From NCBI RefSeq assembly GCF_016008875.1, contig NZ_JADTQG010000012.1, forward strand, positions 1 to 64,000: a DNA stretch of 64,000 nucleotides, read 5' to 3'. Numbering within the stretch: the first letter of the stretch is position 1; each line of letters opens with the position of its first letter. This document shows positions 44,621 to 54,769 of the stretch, in pieces. The DNA is from Ectopseudomonas mendocina (lineage in GTDB: Bacteria > Pseudomonadota > Gammaproteobacteria > Pseudomonadales > Pseudomonadaceae). Both the position numbers and the translations under genes were made by a program. Under the pieces are notes generated by a model. The model was not told where the DNA came from. It did no database searches and saw only the letters and a list, made by a program, of their open reading frames with translations.

Positions 44621-45340
44621 TCACTCCCGCACCAATCGAAATCCCAGGTTGCTCGGCGGCACACCTACCGAGCAGGCACCGCTGATCGGGTCACGGACGA
44701 AGTCGGAAAGCCCGCTGGGATGTTGCCCGGCAGCGATGCGGATACCGCAGAAATCGCCTTTGCCGAAGCAGCTGTCGGTCCATTCCCAAACATTGCCGGC
44801 CACATCGAGCAGGCCGTTGGCGTTGCTGCCCTGGCTGCCGAAGGCCCGCGGGCGCGGGTCCAGCGGCTTGCGCCGGGACTCGCGGTCGTACTCTGCCAGC
44901 CAGCGCTGCGCCGGGTTGCGGGCGTCGTCGAAGGCCTGTGCCTGAATGTCCTGGAACGCCTCGCCAGCGGCCAGGACCCACTCTGCATAAGTCGGCAGAC
45001 GGTGAGCCACGCCCGTGCGCTGCGTCAGCCACTGGGCGTAGGCGCTGGCGTCCATCCAGCTGACGCCCACGGCCGGCAGGTCGGCAGCGCTCGCCTCGCG
45101 CAAGTCGCCATCCAGCGGCAGGCAGGCGTTGGCCGCGACGCAGGCCGCGTACTCCGCCTGGCTGACCTGGCGGCGCATGATGGCGAAACCGTCGCTGCGT
45201 TGTTCAAAGGTCGCACCGCTGGCATCGGCGGCCTGGTACCGGGCAGTGCCGGCGGCGATCCGTACCCAGTCGTTTTCGTCGATGCCGCTCGTCTGCATAC
45301 AGCCGCCGAGCAGCATCGCACCCACCAGCAGTGCTCTCAT
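44621..45340 (-). CDS. nirV: NirV, formylglycine-generating-enzyme-like protein
   Basis: A 239-residue protein of the FGE-sulfatase (SUMF1-like) family that accompanies nirK in many denitrifiers; exact role unknown. A lipoprotein signal (LLVGAMLLGGC) suggests it is lipid-anchored in the periplasm. Family motifs are VGVSWMDASAYAQWL, HRLPTYAEWVLAAG, GLLDVAGNVWEWTDSCF and NLGFRLVRE. It begins ten bases after nirK; the ATG at 45340 is better spaced to AAGG than the one at 45346. Confidence 0.88.
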   Translation of the reverse strand: MRALLVGAMLLGGCMQTSGIDENDWVRIAAGTARYQAADASGATFEQRSDGFAIMRRQVSQAEYAACVAANACLPLDGDLREASAADLPAVGVSWMDASAYAQWLTQRTGVAHRLPTYAEWVLAAGEAFQDIQAQAFDDARNPAQRWLAEYDRESRRKPLDPRPRAFGSQGSNANGLLDVAGNVWEWTDSCFGKGDFCGIRIAAGQHPSGLSDFVRDPISGACSVGVPPSNLGFRLVRE

Positions 45341-45350
45341 CGCCATGCCC

Positions 45351-46436
45351 TTACTTCGCAGTGATCGGGCCGGGGGCCTTGATCTGCTTCATCAGGTCAT
45401 CGTTCCACTCGCCTTCCACCTTGACGTGGCCGGCAGCGCCCAGCTCCATCGCCTCGATCAGGTTGTGATTGACGTAGGCGTACACACCCGGCTGCTTGAA
45501 GGTGTACAGCGCCGCACCGGCCGAACCTCCACGGATGAACCAGGTTTCCAGGTTCTTCTCCGGCGGGTTGTCGAACTTGCCGGTTTCCCAGACCCAGTCG
45601 CCGTGGCCACCGATCAGGTGCGGGCGGGTGTCGCGGTTGGCCTGCGAATGGATGAACAGCACGGTCTCGCCGACCTTGGCGGTCAGGGCGCCGTCGCCGG
45701 TCAGTGCACCGACCTTGCCGTTGAACACCACGTGAGTCGGGATCAGGGTACGCATCGCTTCGCGCGAGTCCTGGAAGCTGGAGCCGAGGTCGGCGTAGTC
45801 CTTGTACTTGCCGTCCTTGTCCTTGGGTATGTACAGGTCGAATTCGCCGATGGTGTAGGCGCGGTCGTAGTGCAGCGGCTTGCCTTCCGGGTCCTTGAGG
45901 CCGTCGCGCGGCAACACCATCAGGGTGCCGCTCATGCCGGCGAGCACGTGCCAGGCGACCATGCCTTCCGGCGCGCAGTGGTAGACGAAGGTGCCGCTGC
46001 GGTCGGCCTTGAAGCGCAGCACCACTTCTTCGCCCGGGGCCACCTGGGTCAGCTTGGCGCCGCCCAGCGCGCCGGTGGCGGCATGGAAGTCGATGTTGTG
46101 CGGCATGGCGTTGCTGGCCGGATTGACCAGGGTCAGCTCCACGTAGTCGCCCTCGTGCACCACCATGGTCGGGCCGGGCATGGAGCCGTCGAAGGTCATG
46201 GCCTGCAGGGTGGTGCCCTGGCCGTCAATGACCATCTTCTTCTCCTCGATGGTCATGCGGAACTGCACCACCTTCGGCTTGGCGCTGGTGGCCTGCTCAT
46301 GCGCATGCACTTGTGGCGGCGCGACCAGGTCGACCTTGACCCGCTCCAGGCCAGCGGTGGAGTCGGCCAGCAACGAGGTGCTGGTGAAGCTCAGGGCGAT
46401 GGCGCTGGCGATCAGTAGCGGTTTGAAGCCTTTCAT
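45351..46436 (-). CDS. nirK: Copper-containing nitrite reductase NirK
   Basis: A 361-residue periplasmic enzyme reducing nitrite to NO. All copper ligands are present with a constant offset of +18 to Alcaligenes faecalis numbering: type 1 H113, C154, H163, M168; type 2 H118, H153, H324. Catalytic D116 and H273 ([13 protein letters not shown]) are also conserved. A signal peptide precedes residue 25. AGGGGACA precedes ATG 46436. It is followed by nirV, and a weak FNR/DNR-type dyad lies 66 bases upstream. Electrons likely come from NirM or an azurin encoded elsewhere. Confidence 0.97.
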   Translation of the reverse strand: MKGFKPLLIASAIALSFTSTSLLADSTAGLERVKVDLVAPPQVHAHEQATSAKPKVVQFRMTIEEKKMVIDGQGTTLQAMTFDGSMPGPTMVVHEGDYVELTLVNPASNAMPHNIDFHAATGALGGAKLTQVAPGEEVVLRFKADRSGTFVYHCAPEGMVAWHVLAGMSGTLMVLPRDGLKDPEGKPLHYDRAYTIGEFDLYIPKDKDGKYKDYADLGSSFQDSREAMRTLIPTHVVFNGKVGALTGDGALTAKVGETVLFIHSQANRDTRPHLIGGHGDWVWETGKFDNPPEKNLETWFIRGGSAGAALYTFKQPGVYAYVNHNLIEAMELGAAGHVKVEGEWNDDLMKQIKAPGPITAK

Positions 46437-46495
46437 GCTGTGTCCCCTTTTATGGTTGGCTGGAACCATTTCAGGGCAAGCGATCTTCGCCTTCT

Positions 46496-46509
46496 TTGTC
46501 CTGGAACAA
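46496..46509 (-). promoter_or_regulatory. Weak DNR/NnrR-type dyad upstream of nirK
   Basis: TTGTCCTGGAACAA keeps the outer TTG and CAA of the FNR-type site but departs at three inner positions. Its centre is 66.5 bases from the nirK start, matching norC. Confidence 0.5.
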
Positions 46510-46603
46510 AGAAGTGGTGGGCAGCGACAACTTACCGCAGCGGCTGAAGCAGGCGACGCGCTACGATCAGCACATCCGCCGCATTGCACCGAATTGATGC
46601 CTT

Positions 46604-47311
46604 ATGCCTCCCGAACTCGAGCTGATCGCACGCCTGCCTCTGTTCTCGCCCTTGAGCGATGGCGAGCTCGAGCACGTCGTGGCGCACGCTCAGCGGTGCG
46701 ATGTCCTCAAGGGGGATTTCGTGTTCCGGCAGGGTGAGCCCGCCCGGCATTTCTTCTTTCTGCTCGGCGGCCACCTGCAGATTTCTCAGCTGACCCCGGC
46801 CGGCGAGCGTGTGGTGGTGCGCTACGTCTGTGCCGGCGAGTTGTTCGGCCTTGCCCGCGCCATGGCGCTGAGCCATTTTCCGGCATCCGCCGTCGCGGTG
46901 GAGAACAGCAGCGTGCTGCGCTGGCCATCGGCGCAGTGGGCGTCGCTCAGCCGGGTTTGCCCGCATTTGGGCGAGCATGTGGTGCGCGCGCTCGGGCAGC
47001 GCCTGCAGGACGCCCACCAGCGTATCCGCGAGCTGTCCACCGAGCGCGTCGAACAGCGCTTGGCGCACGCCCTGCTGCGCCTGGCCCAGCATTCCGGGCG
47101 CCGCACCGGCAACGGCGTCAGCATCGATTTTCCCCTGTCGCGTCAGAACCTCGCGGAAATGACCGGCACCACCCTGCACACCGTCAGCCGTCTGCTCAGT
47201 GCCTGGAAGGAGCGCGGACTGCTGGAGCTGGGGCGCCAGCACGTGGTGCTCCTCGATTTGGACGGCATCGCCCGCTATGCCGAACCCCCGGAGACCGAGC
47301 ATGTTCAGTAA
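46604..47311 (+). CDS. Crp/Fnr-family regulator, NnrR-like
   Basis: A 235-residue regulator with an N-terminal cyclic-nucleotide-binding-type sensor (GDFVFRQGEPARHFFFLLGGHLQI) and a C-terminal HTH_Crp domain with SRQNLAEMTGTTLHTVSRLLSAWKERGLL, a helix close to the NnrR/DNR subgroup. No Fe-S cysteine cluster is seen, so it is not ANR/FNR itself. It is divergent from nirK and overlaps dnr by eleven bases, so the two regulators are co-expressed. It may sense NO or nitrite. Confidence 0.88.
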   Translation: MPPELELIARLPLFSPLSDGELEHVVAHAQRCDVLKGDFVFRQGEPARHFFFLLGGHLQISQLTPAGERVVVRYVCAGELFGLARAMALSHFPASAVAVENSSVLRWPSAQWASLSRVCPHLGEHVVRALGQRLQDAHQRIRELSTERVEQRLAHALLRLAQHSGRRTGNGVSIDFPLSRQNLAEMTGTTLHTVSRLLSAWKERGLLELGRQHVVLLDLDGIARYAEPPETEHVQ

Positions 47312-48038
47312 CACCATTGCGACCCGAATGATCGCCTCATCGGGCAGTCAGGAATCGTCCCGGGTGCAGCATCGCGTTCATCACCAGATCCTGCGCAGCC
47401 ATCACCTGTTCGAGCCGATGGCCGACGAACAGCTGGACGAACTGCTGGCCGACAGCCAACTGCTCAACCTCGACAAGGGCGACATCCTGTTCATGCAGGG
47501 CGAGCCGGCGCACGCGTTCTTTTTCGTGATCTCCGGGGCGGTGAAAATCTACCGCCTGACCCCGGACGGCCAGGAAAAGGTGTTCGAGGTGATCGGCGAG
47601 CGCAATACCTTCGCCGAGGCGATGATGCTAATGGACACCCCCGACTACGTGGCCTCGGCCCAGGCGCTTGGCCCGACGCAGCTGTACCGCTTCTCCAACG
47701 CCACCTACATGCGCCTGCTGCAGGGCAACTCGCGACTGACCTTCGCCCTGCTCGGCAAACTGTGCATCCGCCTGCACCAGCGCATCAACGAGATCGAAAC
47801 GCTGTCGCTGAAGAACGCCACGCACCGCGTGGTGCGTTACCTGCTCACCCAGCTGGCGCGCAGCGAGGGCGACGAAGTGGAGCTGCCGATGGCCCGGCAG
47901 CTGATCGCCGGGCACCTGTCGATTCAGCCCGAGACCTTCTCGCGCATCATTCGCCGCCTGATCGACGAACAGATCATCACCCAGCAGGCTCGGGTCATCC
48001 GCATCCTGGACCGACAGCGCCTGGAACAGTTCGAGTAG
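47301..48038 (+). CDS. dnr: Dnr, Crp/Fnr-type NO-responsive regulator of denitrification
   Basis: A 245-residue (or 236 from ATG 47328) homologue of P. aeruginosa DNR. Closely similar stretches include HLFEPMADEQLDELLADS, FMQGEPAHAFFFVISGAVKIYRLTPDGQEK, ERNTFAEAMMLMDTPDYVA, IETLSLKNATHRVVRYLL and QLIAGHLSIQPETFSRI with the recognition helix. The sensor binds heme and NO in P. aeruginosa. GGAG is seven bases from ATG 47301. The N-terminus is about 15 residues longer than in P. aeruginosa. Confidence 0.95.
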   Translation: MFSNTIATRMIASSGSQESSRVQHRVHHQILRSHHLFEPMADEQLDELLADSQLLNLDKGDILFMQGEPAHAFFFVISGAVKIYRLTPDGQEKVFEVIGERNTFAEAMMLMDTPDYVASAQALGPTQLYRFSNATYMRLLQGNSRLTFALLGKLCIRLHQRINEIETLSLKNATHRVVRYLLTQLARSEGDEVELPMARQLIAGHLSIQPETFSRIIRRLIDEQIITQQARVIRILDRQRLEQFE

Positions 48039-48042
48039 CGCC

Positions 48043-48231
48043 ATGAGCACCCGCACCTGCCTCTACTGCCAACGCCCGCAACCCGCTTCAGCGCTCGAAT
48101 GCGGCGATTGTGGCATGCCCTTGCCCACTCACCTGCCACAGCTGCGCCGGCAGCGACGCTTCCTGTGGTTCTGCATGGGCCTCACGGTGTTCTGCGTGGT
48201 GATGATGCTGTGGCTGCCACGTAGCGTCTGA
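48043..48231 (+). CDS. dnrP: DnrP-like small zinc-ribbon membrane protein
   Basis: A 62-residue protein with two CxxC pairs (CLYCQRP and CGDCGMP) forming a zinc-ribbon-like knuckle, then one transmembrane helix (FLWFCMGLTVFCVVMMLWL). It starts four bases after dnr. A protein of this type is known as DnrP beside dnr-type regulators in Pseudomonas. Its role is not established. Confidence 0.8.
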   Translation: MSTRTCLYCQRPQPASALECGDCGMPLPTHLPQLRRQRRFLWFCMGLTVFCVVMMLWLPRSV

Positions 48232-48245
48232 ACGGGCGGCGAAGG

Positions 48246-49064
48246 TCACTCCATCTCGAACAATCCATCGCGCACCTGCGCGCTGCCCAGGCGCTGGCGA
48301 ATGTCGTCGTCGATGCGTGCGTCGTCCGGCGCGTAGAGCATCAGTTGACGATAGGCGTTGACCCGGTTGATCTCGTTGCCCAGGTACTGCCAGACCACGC
48401 GGGTGCAGGCCGGGGTGCGGCGGTCGCCGCTGGAAACGCCGGTCTTGATGCCGTTGAGGCGGATGATGCGGCTCTTGAAGCTGGGAATGAGGATGGTCTG
48501 ACTCATCTCGTTGCCGGTGAGCGACTCGTAGTCCACCAGAAACAGGCGGTCCTGCAGGAAGAACGCGGTGCCCAGGTAGCGACAGCGCACCCAGTCCTCG
48601 CTGCCACCCCGGGTGGACTCCTGACGTTCCTGGCGCTCCTGGCGCTCGAACAGGTAGTTGCCGCGTTCCTCGCGCAGGTGCACCAGTGACAGCAGCACGT
48701 GCCCCGGCACCGACATGCAGTTGGAATATTCGAAGTAGTAGCCGCAGTAGCGCTCCATCGGGCTGGCCTGGCGACGCAGCGGGGCGAACAGTTCCAGCAG
48801 CGGATCGCTGCCGCCTTGCTGCTGCGCAGCGCCGCTGCGGGCGCCGATCAGGCGAGAGAACTGCTCGGCCGGCATGGCCAGCTCGAAGGGTTCGACACCG
48901 AAGAAATCGCAGATACGCTTGAGGTTGTGCGAGGTCGGCCGGCTCAGCCCGGCCAAGTAGCGATTGAACTGCGCACGATTGATCGCCAGCTTGCGACACA
49001 CCTCGGCAATCGAGCGGTAGTGGCTGCAGAGCAGTTTCAGGTTGGCGCCGAGGGAATCGGACAT
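48246..49064 (-). CDS. XRE-family helix-turn-helix regulator
   Basis: A 272-residue protein. The N-terminal HTH_3 domain is NLKLLCSHYRSIAEVCRKLAINRAQFNRYLAGLSRPTSHNLKRICDFFGVEPFEL. The large C-terminal domain has no motif I know (contains YCGYYFEYSNCM and a Zn-like YRQLM end). A repeated RQERQERQE segment (nt 48618-48650) comes from a nine-base tandem repeat. It is divergent from an alanine symporter, with a 9-bp inverted repeat between them. Possibly regulates the symporter and itself. Confidence 0.83.
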   Translation of the reverse strand: MSDSLGANLKLLCSHYRSIAEVCRKLAINRAQFNRYLAGLSRPTSHNLKRICDFFGVEPFELAMPAEQFSRLIGARSGAAQQQGGSDPLLELFAPLRRQASPMERYCGYYFEYSNCMSVPGHVLLSLVHLREERGNYLFERQERQERQESTRGGSEDWVRCRYLGTAFFLQDRLFLVDYESLTGNEMSQTILIPSFKSRIIRLNGIKTGVSSGDRRTPACTRVVWQYLGNEINRVNAYRQLMLYAPDDARIDDDIRQRLGSAQVRDGLFEME

Positions 49065-49085
49065 ATAGCTGCTCCAGCTGATGCG

Positions 49086-49118
49086 AATGACGCGATTCTA
49101 GCATCAACTCGCGTCATT
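49086..49118. promoter_or_regulatory. Inverted repeat between XRE regulator and alanine symporter
   Basis: AATGACGCG and CGCGTCATT are exact 9-base arms, 15 bases apart. A second overlapping pair, TGATGC and GCATCA, lies within. Position 22 bases upstream of the regulator start suits an autoregulatory operator. Confidence 0.5.
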
Positions 49119-49223
49119 TCGCCGCGACCTGCGAAATTGCCCGATGAGGCCTCTATCGCGAACCATTCCGCAATCCGCCCGGCGGGGCATATCCCACTCA
49201 GAACAACAAGAGAGAAAGCCTCC

Positions 49224-50663
<1,440 letters not shown>

Positions 50664-50677
50664 TCTGACTCAGACGG

Positions 50678-50703
50678 AAAAAAGGGGGCAAGGCCCCCTT
50701 TTT
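50678..50703. terminator. Bidirectional-type Rho-independent terminator
   Basis: A six-base A run, GGGGGC, loop AAG, GCCCCC and a T run, 15 bases after the symporter stop. Confidence 0.93.
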
Positions 50704-50794
50704 CTTGGCCTGCCGAACTCTGGCAGCCATTCTTCGGGCAGTCGTGAGCGATGTTGTGAACGTTGCTTTTGCCCGTGATTTGCGAGGAGAGCCC

Positions 50795-51784
50795 ATGGCG
50801 ACCCCAGAAAAACTCCTGGTGCTGTACACAGGCGGCACCATCGGCATGCAGATGAGCGCAGACGGCCTGGCGCCGGCCTCGGGCTTCGAGGCGCGCATGC
50901 TTACCCAGCAAGCCAGCGAGAACACCAGCGAACTGCCGCAGTGGAGCTTTCGCGAGCTGCTGCCGCTGATCGACAGCGCCAACATGAACCCCGGTCACTG
51001 GCTGGCGCTACGTGAAGAGATCGTCACGGCCGTGGAGACGCATGGCCATGACGCCGTGCTGGTGCTGCATGGCACCGATACGCTGGCCTACAGCGCTGCG
51101 GCGCTGAGCTTTTTGCTGCTCGGCCTCGACGTGCCGGTGGTACTGACCGGTGCCATGCAGCCGGCCGGTGTGGCCGGTGGCGATGCCTGGCCCAACCTGT
51201 TCGGCGCCATGCGTGCGCTGCATCGCGGCGTGACGCCGGGCGTGCACCTGTACTTCAACGGTCAGCTGCTGCACGGCGCGCGCTGTTCGAAGCTGCGCAG
51301 CGATGCCTTCGATGCCTTCCAGGTGCTGCCGCGTCAGCGTCAGGCCGAGCATGTCGCGATCAGCGCCCTTATCGACTACCGTCAGGCGCGCGAGCGGGTG
51401 AACCTGGCCGTACTTCCGCTGCATCCGGCCGTGCAGGCGGGTCACCTCAGCGCCCTGCTCGACAGTGGCGTGAAGGGCGTGCTGCTGGAGTGCTACGGCA
51501 GCGGTACCGGCCCGGCCGGTGATGCCGAGCTGATGGCGGTGCTGCGCGATGCCCATGCGCGCGGCGTGGTGCTGGCGGCGATAAGCCAGTGCGCGCAGGG
51601 GCATGTGCAGTTCGGCGTGTACGCCGCCGGCAGTCGTCTGGCCGAGGTCGGCCTGGTGTCCTGCGGTGGTATGACCCGCGAGGCCGCACTGGGCAAGCTG
51701 TTCGCCCTGCTCGGCGCCGGATTGACGCAGACCGAGGTGGAGCACTGGCTGGCGCGCGATCTCTGTGGTGAGATGAGCGACTGA
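50795..51784 (+). CDS. ansA: Type I L-asparaginase
   Basis: A 329-residue cytoplasmic amidohydrolase converting asparagine to aspartate and ammonia. The two catalytic motifs are YTGGTIGM with T12 and VLHGTDTLAYS with T94-D95. The lack of a signal peptide suits the type I (cytoplasmic) enzyme. AGGAGA precedes the ATG. It lies near alanine uptake and glutaminase genes. Confidence 0.93.
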   Translation: MATPEKLLVLYTGGTIGMQMSADGLAPASGFEARMLTQQASENTSELPQWSFRELLPLIDSANMNPGHWLALREEIVTAVETHGHDAVLVLHGTDTLAYSAAALSFLLLGLDVPVVLTGAMQPAGVAGGDAWPNLFGAMRALHRGVTPGVHLYFNGQLLHGARCSKLRSDAFDAFQVLPRQRQAEHVAISALIDYRQARERVNLAVLPLHPAVQAGHLSALLDSGVKGVLLECYGSGTGPAGDAELMAVLRDAHARGVVLAAISQCAQGHVQFGVYAAGSRLAEVGLVSCGGMTREAALGKLFALLGAGLTQTEVEHWLARDLCGEMSD

Positions 51785-51811
51785 TCCACCTGCCCAAACA
51801 GAGGAAGGACG

Positions 51812-52255
51812 ATGAGTATCGAAATTCGCCCTGTAGTCGCTGCCGATCACTCCGCCTGGTTGCCCTTGTGGCAGGGCTACCAGCGCTTCTACATGACCGA
51901 TATCCCGGCCGAGACCGGCGCTGTCACCTGGCAGCGCTTTCTCGACCCCGCCGAGCCCATGGGCGCCGCGCTGGCCTGGCGCGGTGATCAGGCCGTCGGC
52001 CTAGTGCACTGGGTCATCCACCGCTCGACCTGGACCACCGGCGATTACTGCTACCTGCAGGACCTGTTCGTCGCCAAGGGCGAGCGCAGCGGCGGCGTCG
52101 GTCGTCAGCTGATCCAGCATGTCTACGAGCAGGCACGTGCCGCAGGCTGTTCACGGGTGCACTGGCTGACGCACGAGAGCAACAGCCAGGCCAAGCTGCT
52201 GTACGAGCGCATCGGCGAGCGCTCGGGTTTCGTGCAGTACCGCAAGCTGCTGTAG
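51812..52255 (+). CDS. GNAT-family N-acetyltransferase
   Basis: A 147-residue acetyltransferase. The acetyl-CoA loop is GERSGGVGRQLIQHVYEQARAAG (motif A; near residues 90-112), preceded by CYLQDLFVAKGERS and followed by VHWLTHESNSQAKLLYERIGERSGF. Substrate not predictable. It follows ansA by 27 bases and is probably co-transcribed. Confidence 0.92.
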   Translation: MSIEIRPVVAADHSAWLPLWQGYQRFYMTDIPAETGAVTWQRFLDPAEPMGAALAWRGDQAVGLVHWVIHRSTWTTGDYCYLQDLFVAKGERSGGVGRQLIQHVYEQARAAGCSRVHWLTHESNSQAKLLYERIGERSGFVQYRKLL

Positions 52256-52272
52256 CGCGATGTACCCGCTCC

Positions 52273-52326
52273 CGTAGCCCGCATTCATCCATAGCGGCGT
52301 TCCTTCCCGGATTTCATCCGGGCTGC
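52273..52326. repeat. Degraded inverted repeat (GTAGCCCGGATG family)
   Basis: GTAGCCCGCATTCATCC faces CCCGGATTTCATCCGGGC across about 25 bases. It lies between convergent GNAT and RidA genes and may serve as terminator. Confidence 0.55.
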
Positions 52327-52332
52327 GCCGCC

Positions 52333-52728
52333 TCAAGGACGTCGCGCGATGAAATCGATCTCCACCAATGCGTGGCGGGCCAGCCCCGTGGTGCCGATAC
52401 AGGTGCGCGCCGGGCGCTTGCCTTCGGGGAAGTAGCTGGCGTACACCGCGTTGAAGCGAGCGTAGTCGCCATAGAAATCGGTGAGGAAGGCACGCGCCGA
52501 CACCACGTTTTCCAGGCCCAGGCCGAGCCCTTCGAGGACCACCAGCAGGTTGTCGAAGGTCTTGTGCGTCTGCGCCTCGATGCCTTCCGGCAGTGGCGCC
52601 GCTTCGTTGCCCGGATCGATCGGCAACTGGCCGGTGATGAACACCCAGCCATCGGCTTCGCAAGCATGGGAGAACGGCGCGACCGGCGCGGGCGCAGCGG
52701 CGAACATGTGGTATTCGGGCATCGACAT
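52333..52728 (-). CDS. RidA/YjgF family protein
   Basis: A 131-residue enamine/imine deaminase family protein. The C-terminal family block is RPARTCIGTTGLARHALVEIDFIA, including the Arg that holds the carboxylate. The ATG at 52728 has CAGGAG six bases before it. It follows glutaminase on the same strand; subgroup within RidA not determined, so the reaction is uncertain. Confidence 0.87.
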   Translation of the reverse strand: MSMPEYHMFAAAPAPVAPFSHACEADGWVFITGQLPIDPGNEAAPLPEGIEAQTHKTFDNLLVVLEGLGLGLENVVSARAFLTDFYGDYARFNAVYASYFPEGKRPARTCIGTTGLARHALVEIDFIARRP

Positions 52729-52788
52729 GGGCACTCCTGGTCTTCGAAACGGTGGCCGCACGACGGTGCGGCCTGCTGCGACCATAGC

Positions 52789-53697
52789 TTAGAAAACCGA
52801 CCAACCGATGTGCTGGCTGAGCAGCTCCAGGGCCTTCATGCCGGCCAGCGAATTGCCGGCGGCGTTGAGCTCGGGCGACCACACGCAGACGCTGAAGCGC
52901 CCCGGCACCACCGCGACGATGCCACCGCCGACGCCGCTCTTGCCCGGAAGGCCGACGCGATAGGCGAAGTTGCCGGCCTCGTCGTACAGCCCGCTGGTGG
53001 CCATGATGGCGTTGATCTGCTTGCTCTGCCGGGGCGACAGCACCTGCTCGCCGCTGTGCTTGCAGAAGCCCTGGTTGGCCAGGAAGCCAAAGGCGCGCGC
53101 CAGATCGACGCAGCTCATGCGCAGCGCGCAGCAACTGAAGTAGCTGCGCAGCACGGCCTCGACGTCATTGTGAAAGTTGCCGAACGACTGCATCAGATAC
53201 GCCGCCGCGGCATTGCGCGCGCGGTGCTGGTATTCGGACTCGGCGACATGGTTGTCCACCGTCACCTCGGGGTTGCCCGACAGACGCCGGACGAAGTCGC
53301 GCATCGACAGCGCCGGTGCGGCGTAGCGCGACTGATTGATGTCGCAGATCACCAGGGCGCCGGCGTTGATGAACGGATTGCGCGGCTTGCCGCGCTCGAA
53401 CTCGAGCTGCACCAGCGAGTTGAACGGCTGGCCGGACGGCTCGTGGCCCAGGCGCTGCCAGATGCCTTCGCCGCTGTGGCCGATGGCCTGCACCAGGCTG
53501 AACACCTTGGAAATGCTCTGGATGGAAAAGGGCAACTGCGCATCGCCGGCGACATGCAGCTGCCCATCGTTGCCATACACGGCGATGCCCAACTGATCGG
53601 GCGCCACGCCGGCCAGCGCCGGGATGTAATCGGCCACCTTGCCCTGGCCGATCAGCGGGCGGACTTCATCGAGAATTTCGTTCAACAGCGCTTGCAT
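52789..53697 (-). CDS. glsB: Glutaminase
   Basis: A 302-residue enzyme hydrolysing glutamine to glutamate and ammonia, of the serine-dependent beta-lactamase-like fold. The catalytic S61-x2-K64 is in [42 protein letters not shown] and [18 protein letters not shown] are further conserved parts. No signal peptide. It groups with asparaginase and RidA in amino-acid nitrogen release. Confidence 0.95.
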   Translation of the reverse strand: MQALLNEILDEVRPLIGQGKVADYIPALAGVAPDQLGIAVYGNDGQLHVAGDAQLPFSIQSISKVFSLVQAIGHSGEGIWQRLGHEPSGQPFNSLVQLEFERGKPRNPFINAGALVICDINQSRYAAPALSMRDFVRRLSGNPEVTVDNHVAESEYQHRARNAAAAYLMQSFGNFHNDVEAVLRSYFSCCALRMSCVDLARAFGFLANQGFCKHSGEQVLSPRQSKQINAIMATSGLYDEAGNFAYRVGLPGKSGVGGGIVAVVPGRFSVCVWSPELNAAGNSLAGMKALELLSQHIGWSVF

Positions 53698-53839
53698 GTT
53701 CGGGCTCGCGAGTAGGCCGGGGAGCGTCCCGGCAGGTCAGTGCTAGACGCCAGCGGACGTCATCGAATCACAGGTAATGGCTTGCCCTGGACCGCTAGCG
53801 CCCCTAGGCTCGGTCCTCCCCTGTCGCTGGCGTAGTTCG

Positions 53840-54769
53840 ATGTCCACCGTTCTCAATGTGCTGCTGCCGATCTTCGGTCTGATTCTGGTCGGCTTCATCT
53901 GCCGGCGCACCAATCGCCTGGGGCCGACCGCCGCTTCGGAGATGAACCGCTTCGTGGTCTGGCTCGGCCTGCCGGCCTTGCTCTTCAGCCTGACCGCCAA
54001 GGCCGACTGGGCGCAGATCTGGCAGCCCGGTTTCCTGCTCGCCTTCACCGGCGGCATGCTCGCGGTATTTCTCGCCACCCTGGCGTATCGCTGGAAAACC
54101 ACCGGCAGCCTGGTCGATGCCAGTATCGACGGGCTCAGCGCCGGCTACGCCAATACCGGCTACATCGGCATTCCGCTGTGCGTGCTGGTGCTCGGTGATG
54201 ACGGTATCGCGCCGGCACTGATCGCCTCGCTGATGGTGGTCTGCGTATTGTTCGGCCTGGCGGTGGTGTGCATCGAGGTGGGCCTGCAGAGCGACAAGGG
54301 CCTGGGCGGCGCCATCGTGCAGGTGGTCTCGGCGCTGCTGAAGAATCCGCTGGTGGTGGCACCGCTGCTCGGTGCGGCCTGGGCGCTGGGTGGTGTGCAA
54401 CTGCCGGCGGCGCTGGATGAGTTCCTGCGCCTGCTCGGTGCCGCTACCGTGCCCTGTGCGCTGGTCTCGCTGGGGTTGTTCCTGGCGCAGCGGCAGAGCG
54501 GGCCGAGCGAAGGTGCCTGGCCGCTGGTGGCGTTGAAGCTGGTGTTGCAGCCGCTGGTGACCTGGTTCATCGCCTTCGTGCTGCTCGACCTGCCGCCGTT
54601 CTGGGCGCACGCCGCGCTGCTGCTCAGCGCGCTGCCTACCGGCACCGGGCCGTTCATGCTCGCCGAGTATTACCAGCGCCAGGCAGCGCTGGTGTCGCGG
54701 GCGATCCTGTTCTCCACCCTCGGCTCGCTGCTGACCCTGTCGCTGATCCTGCTGGCGATCAGCCCTTGA
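53840..54769 (+). CDS. AEC-family transporter (auxin efflux carrier type)
   Basis: A 309-residue, ten-helix permease. LNVLLPIFGLILVGFICRR, FVVWLGLPALLFSL, SAGYANTGYIGIPLCVLVLG and PLVTWFIAFVLLDLP..HAALLLSALPTGTGPFMLAEYY match the family pattern with its central crossing motif. Substrate unknown, perhaps malonate or an amino acid. No clear RBS is seen before ATG 53840. The last 11 bases overlap the converging next gene. Confidence 0.87.
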   Translation: MSTVLNVLLPIFGLILVGFICRRTNRLGPTAASEMNRFVVWLGLPALLFSLTAKADWAQIWQPGFLLAFTGGMLAVFLATLAYRWKTTGSLVDASIDGLSAGYANTGYIGIPLCVLVLGDDGIAPALIASLMVVCVLFGLAVVCIEVGLQSDKGLGGAIVQVVSALLKNPLVVAPLLGAAWALGGVQLPAALDEFLRLLGAATVPCALVSLGLFLAQRQSGPSEGAWPLVALKLVLQPLVTWFIAFVLLDLPPFWAHAALLLSALPTGTGPFMLAEYYQRQAALVSRAILFSTLGSLLTLSLILLAISP

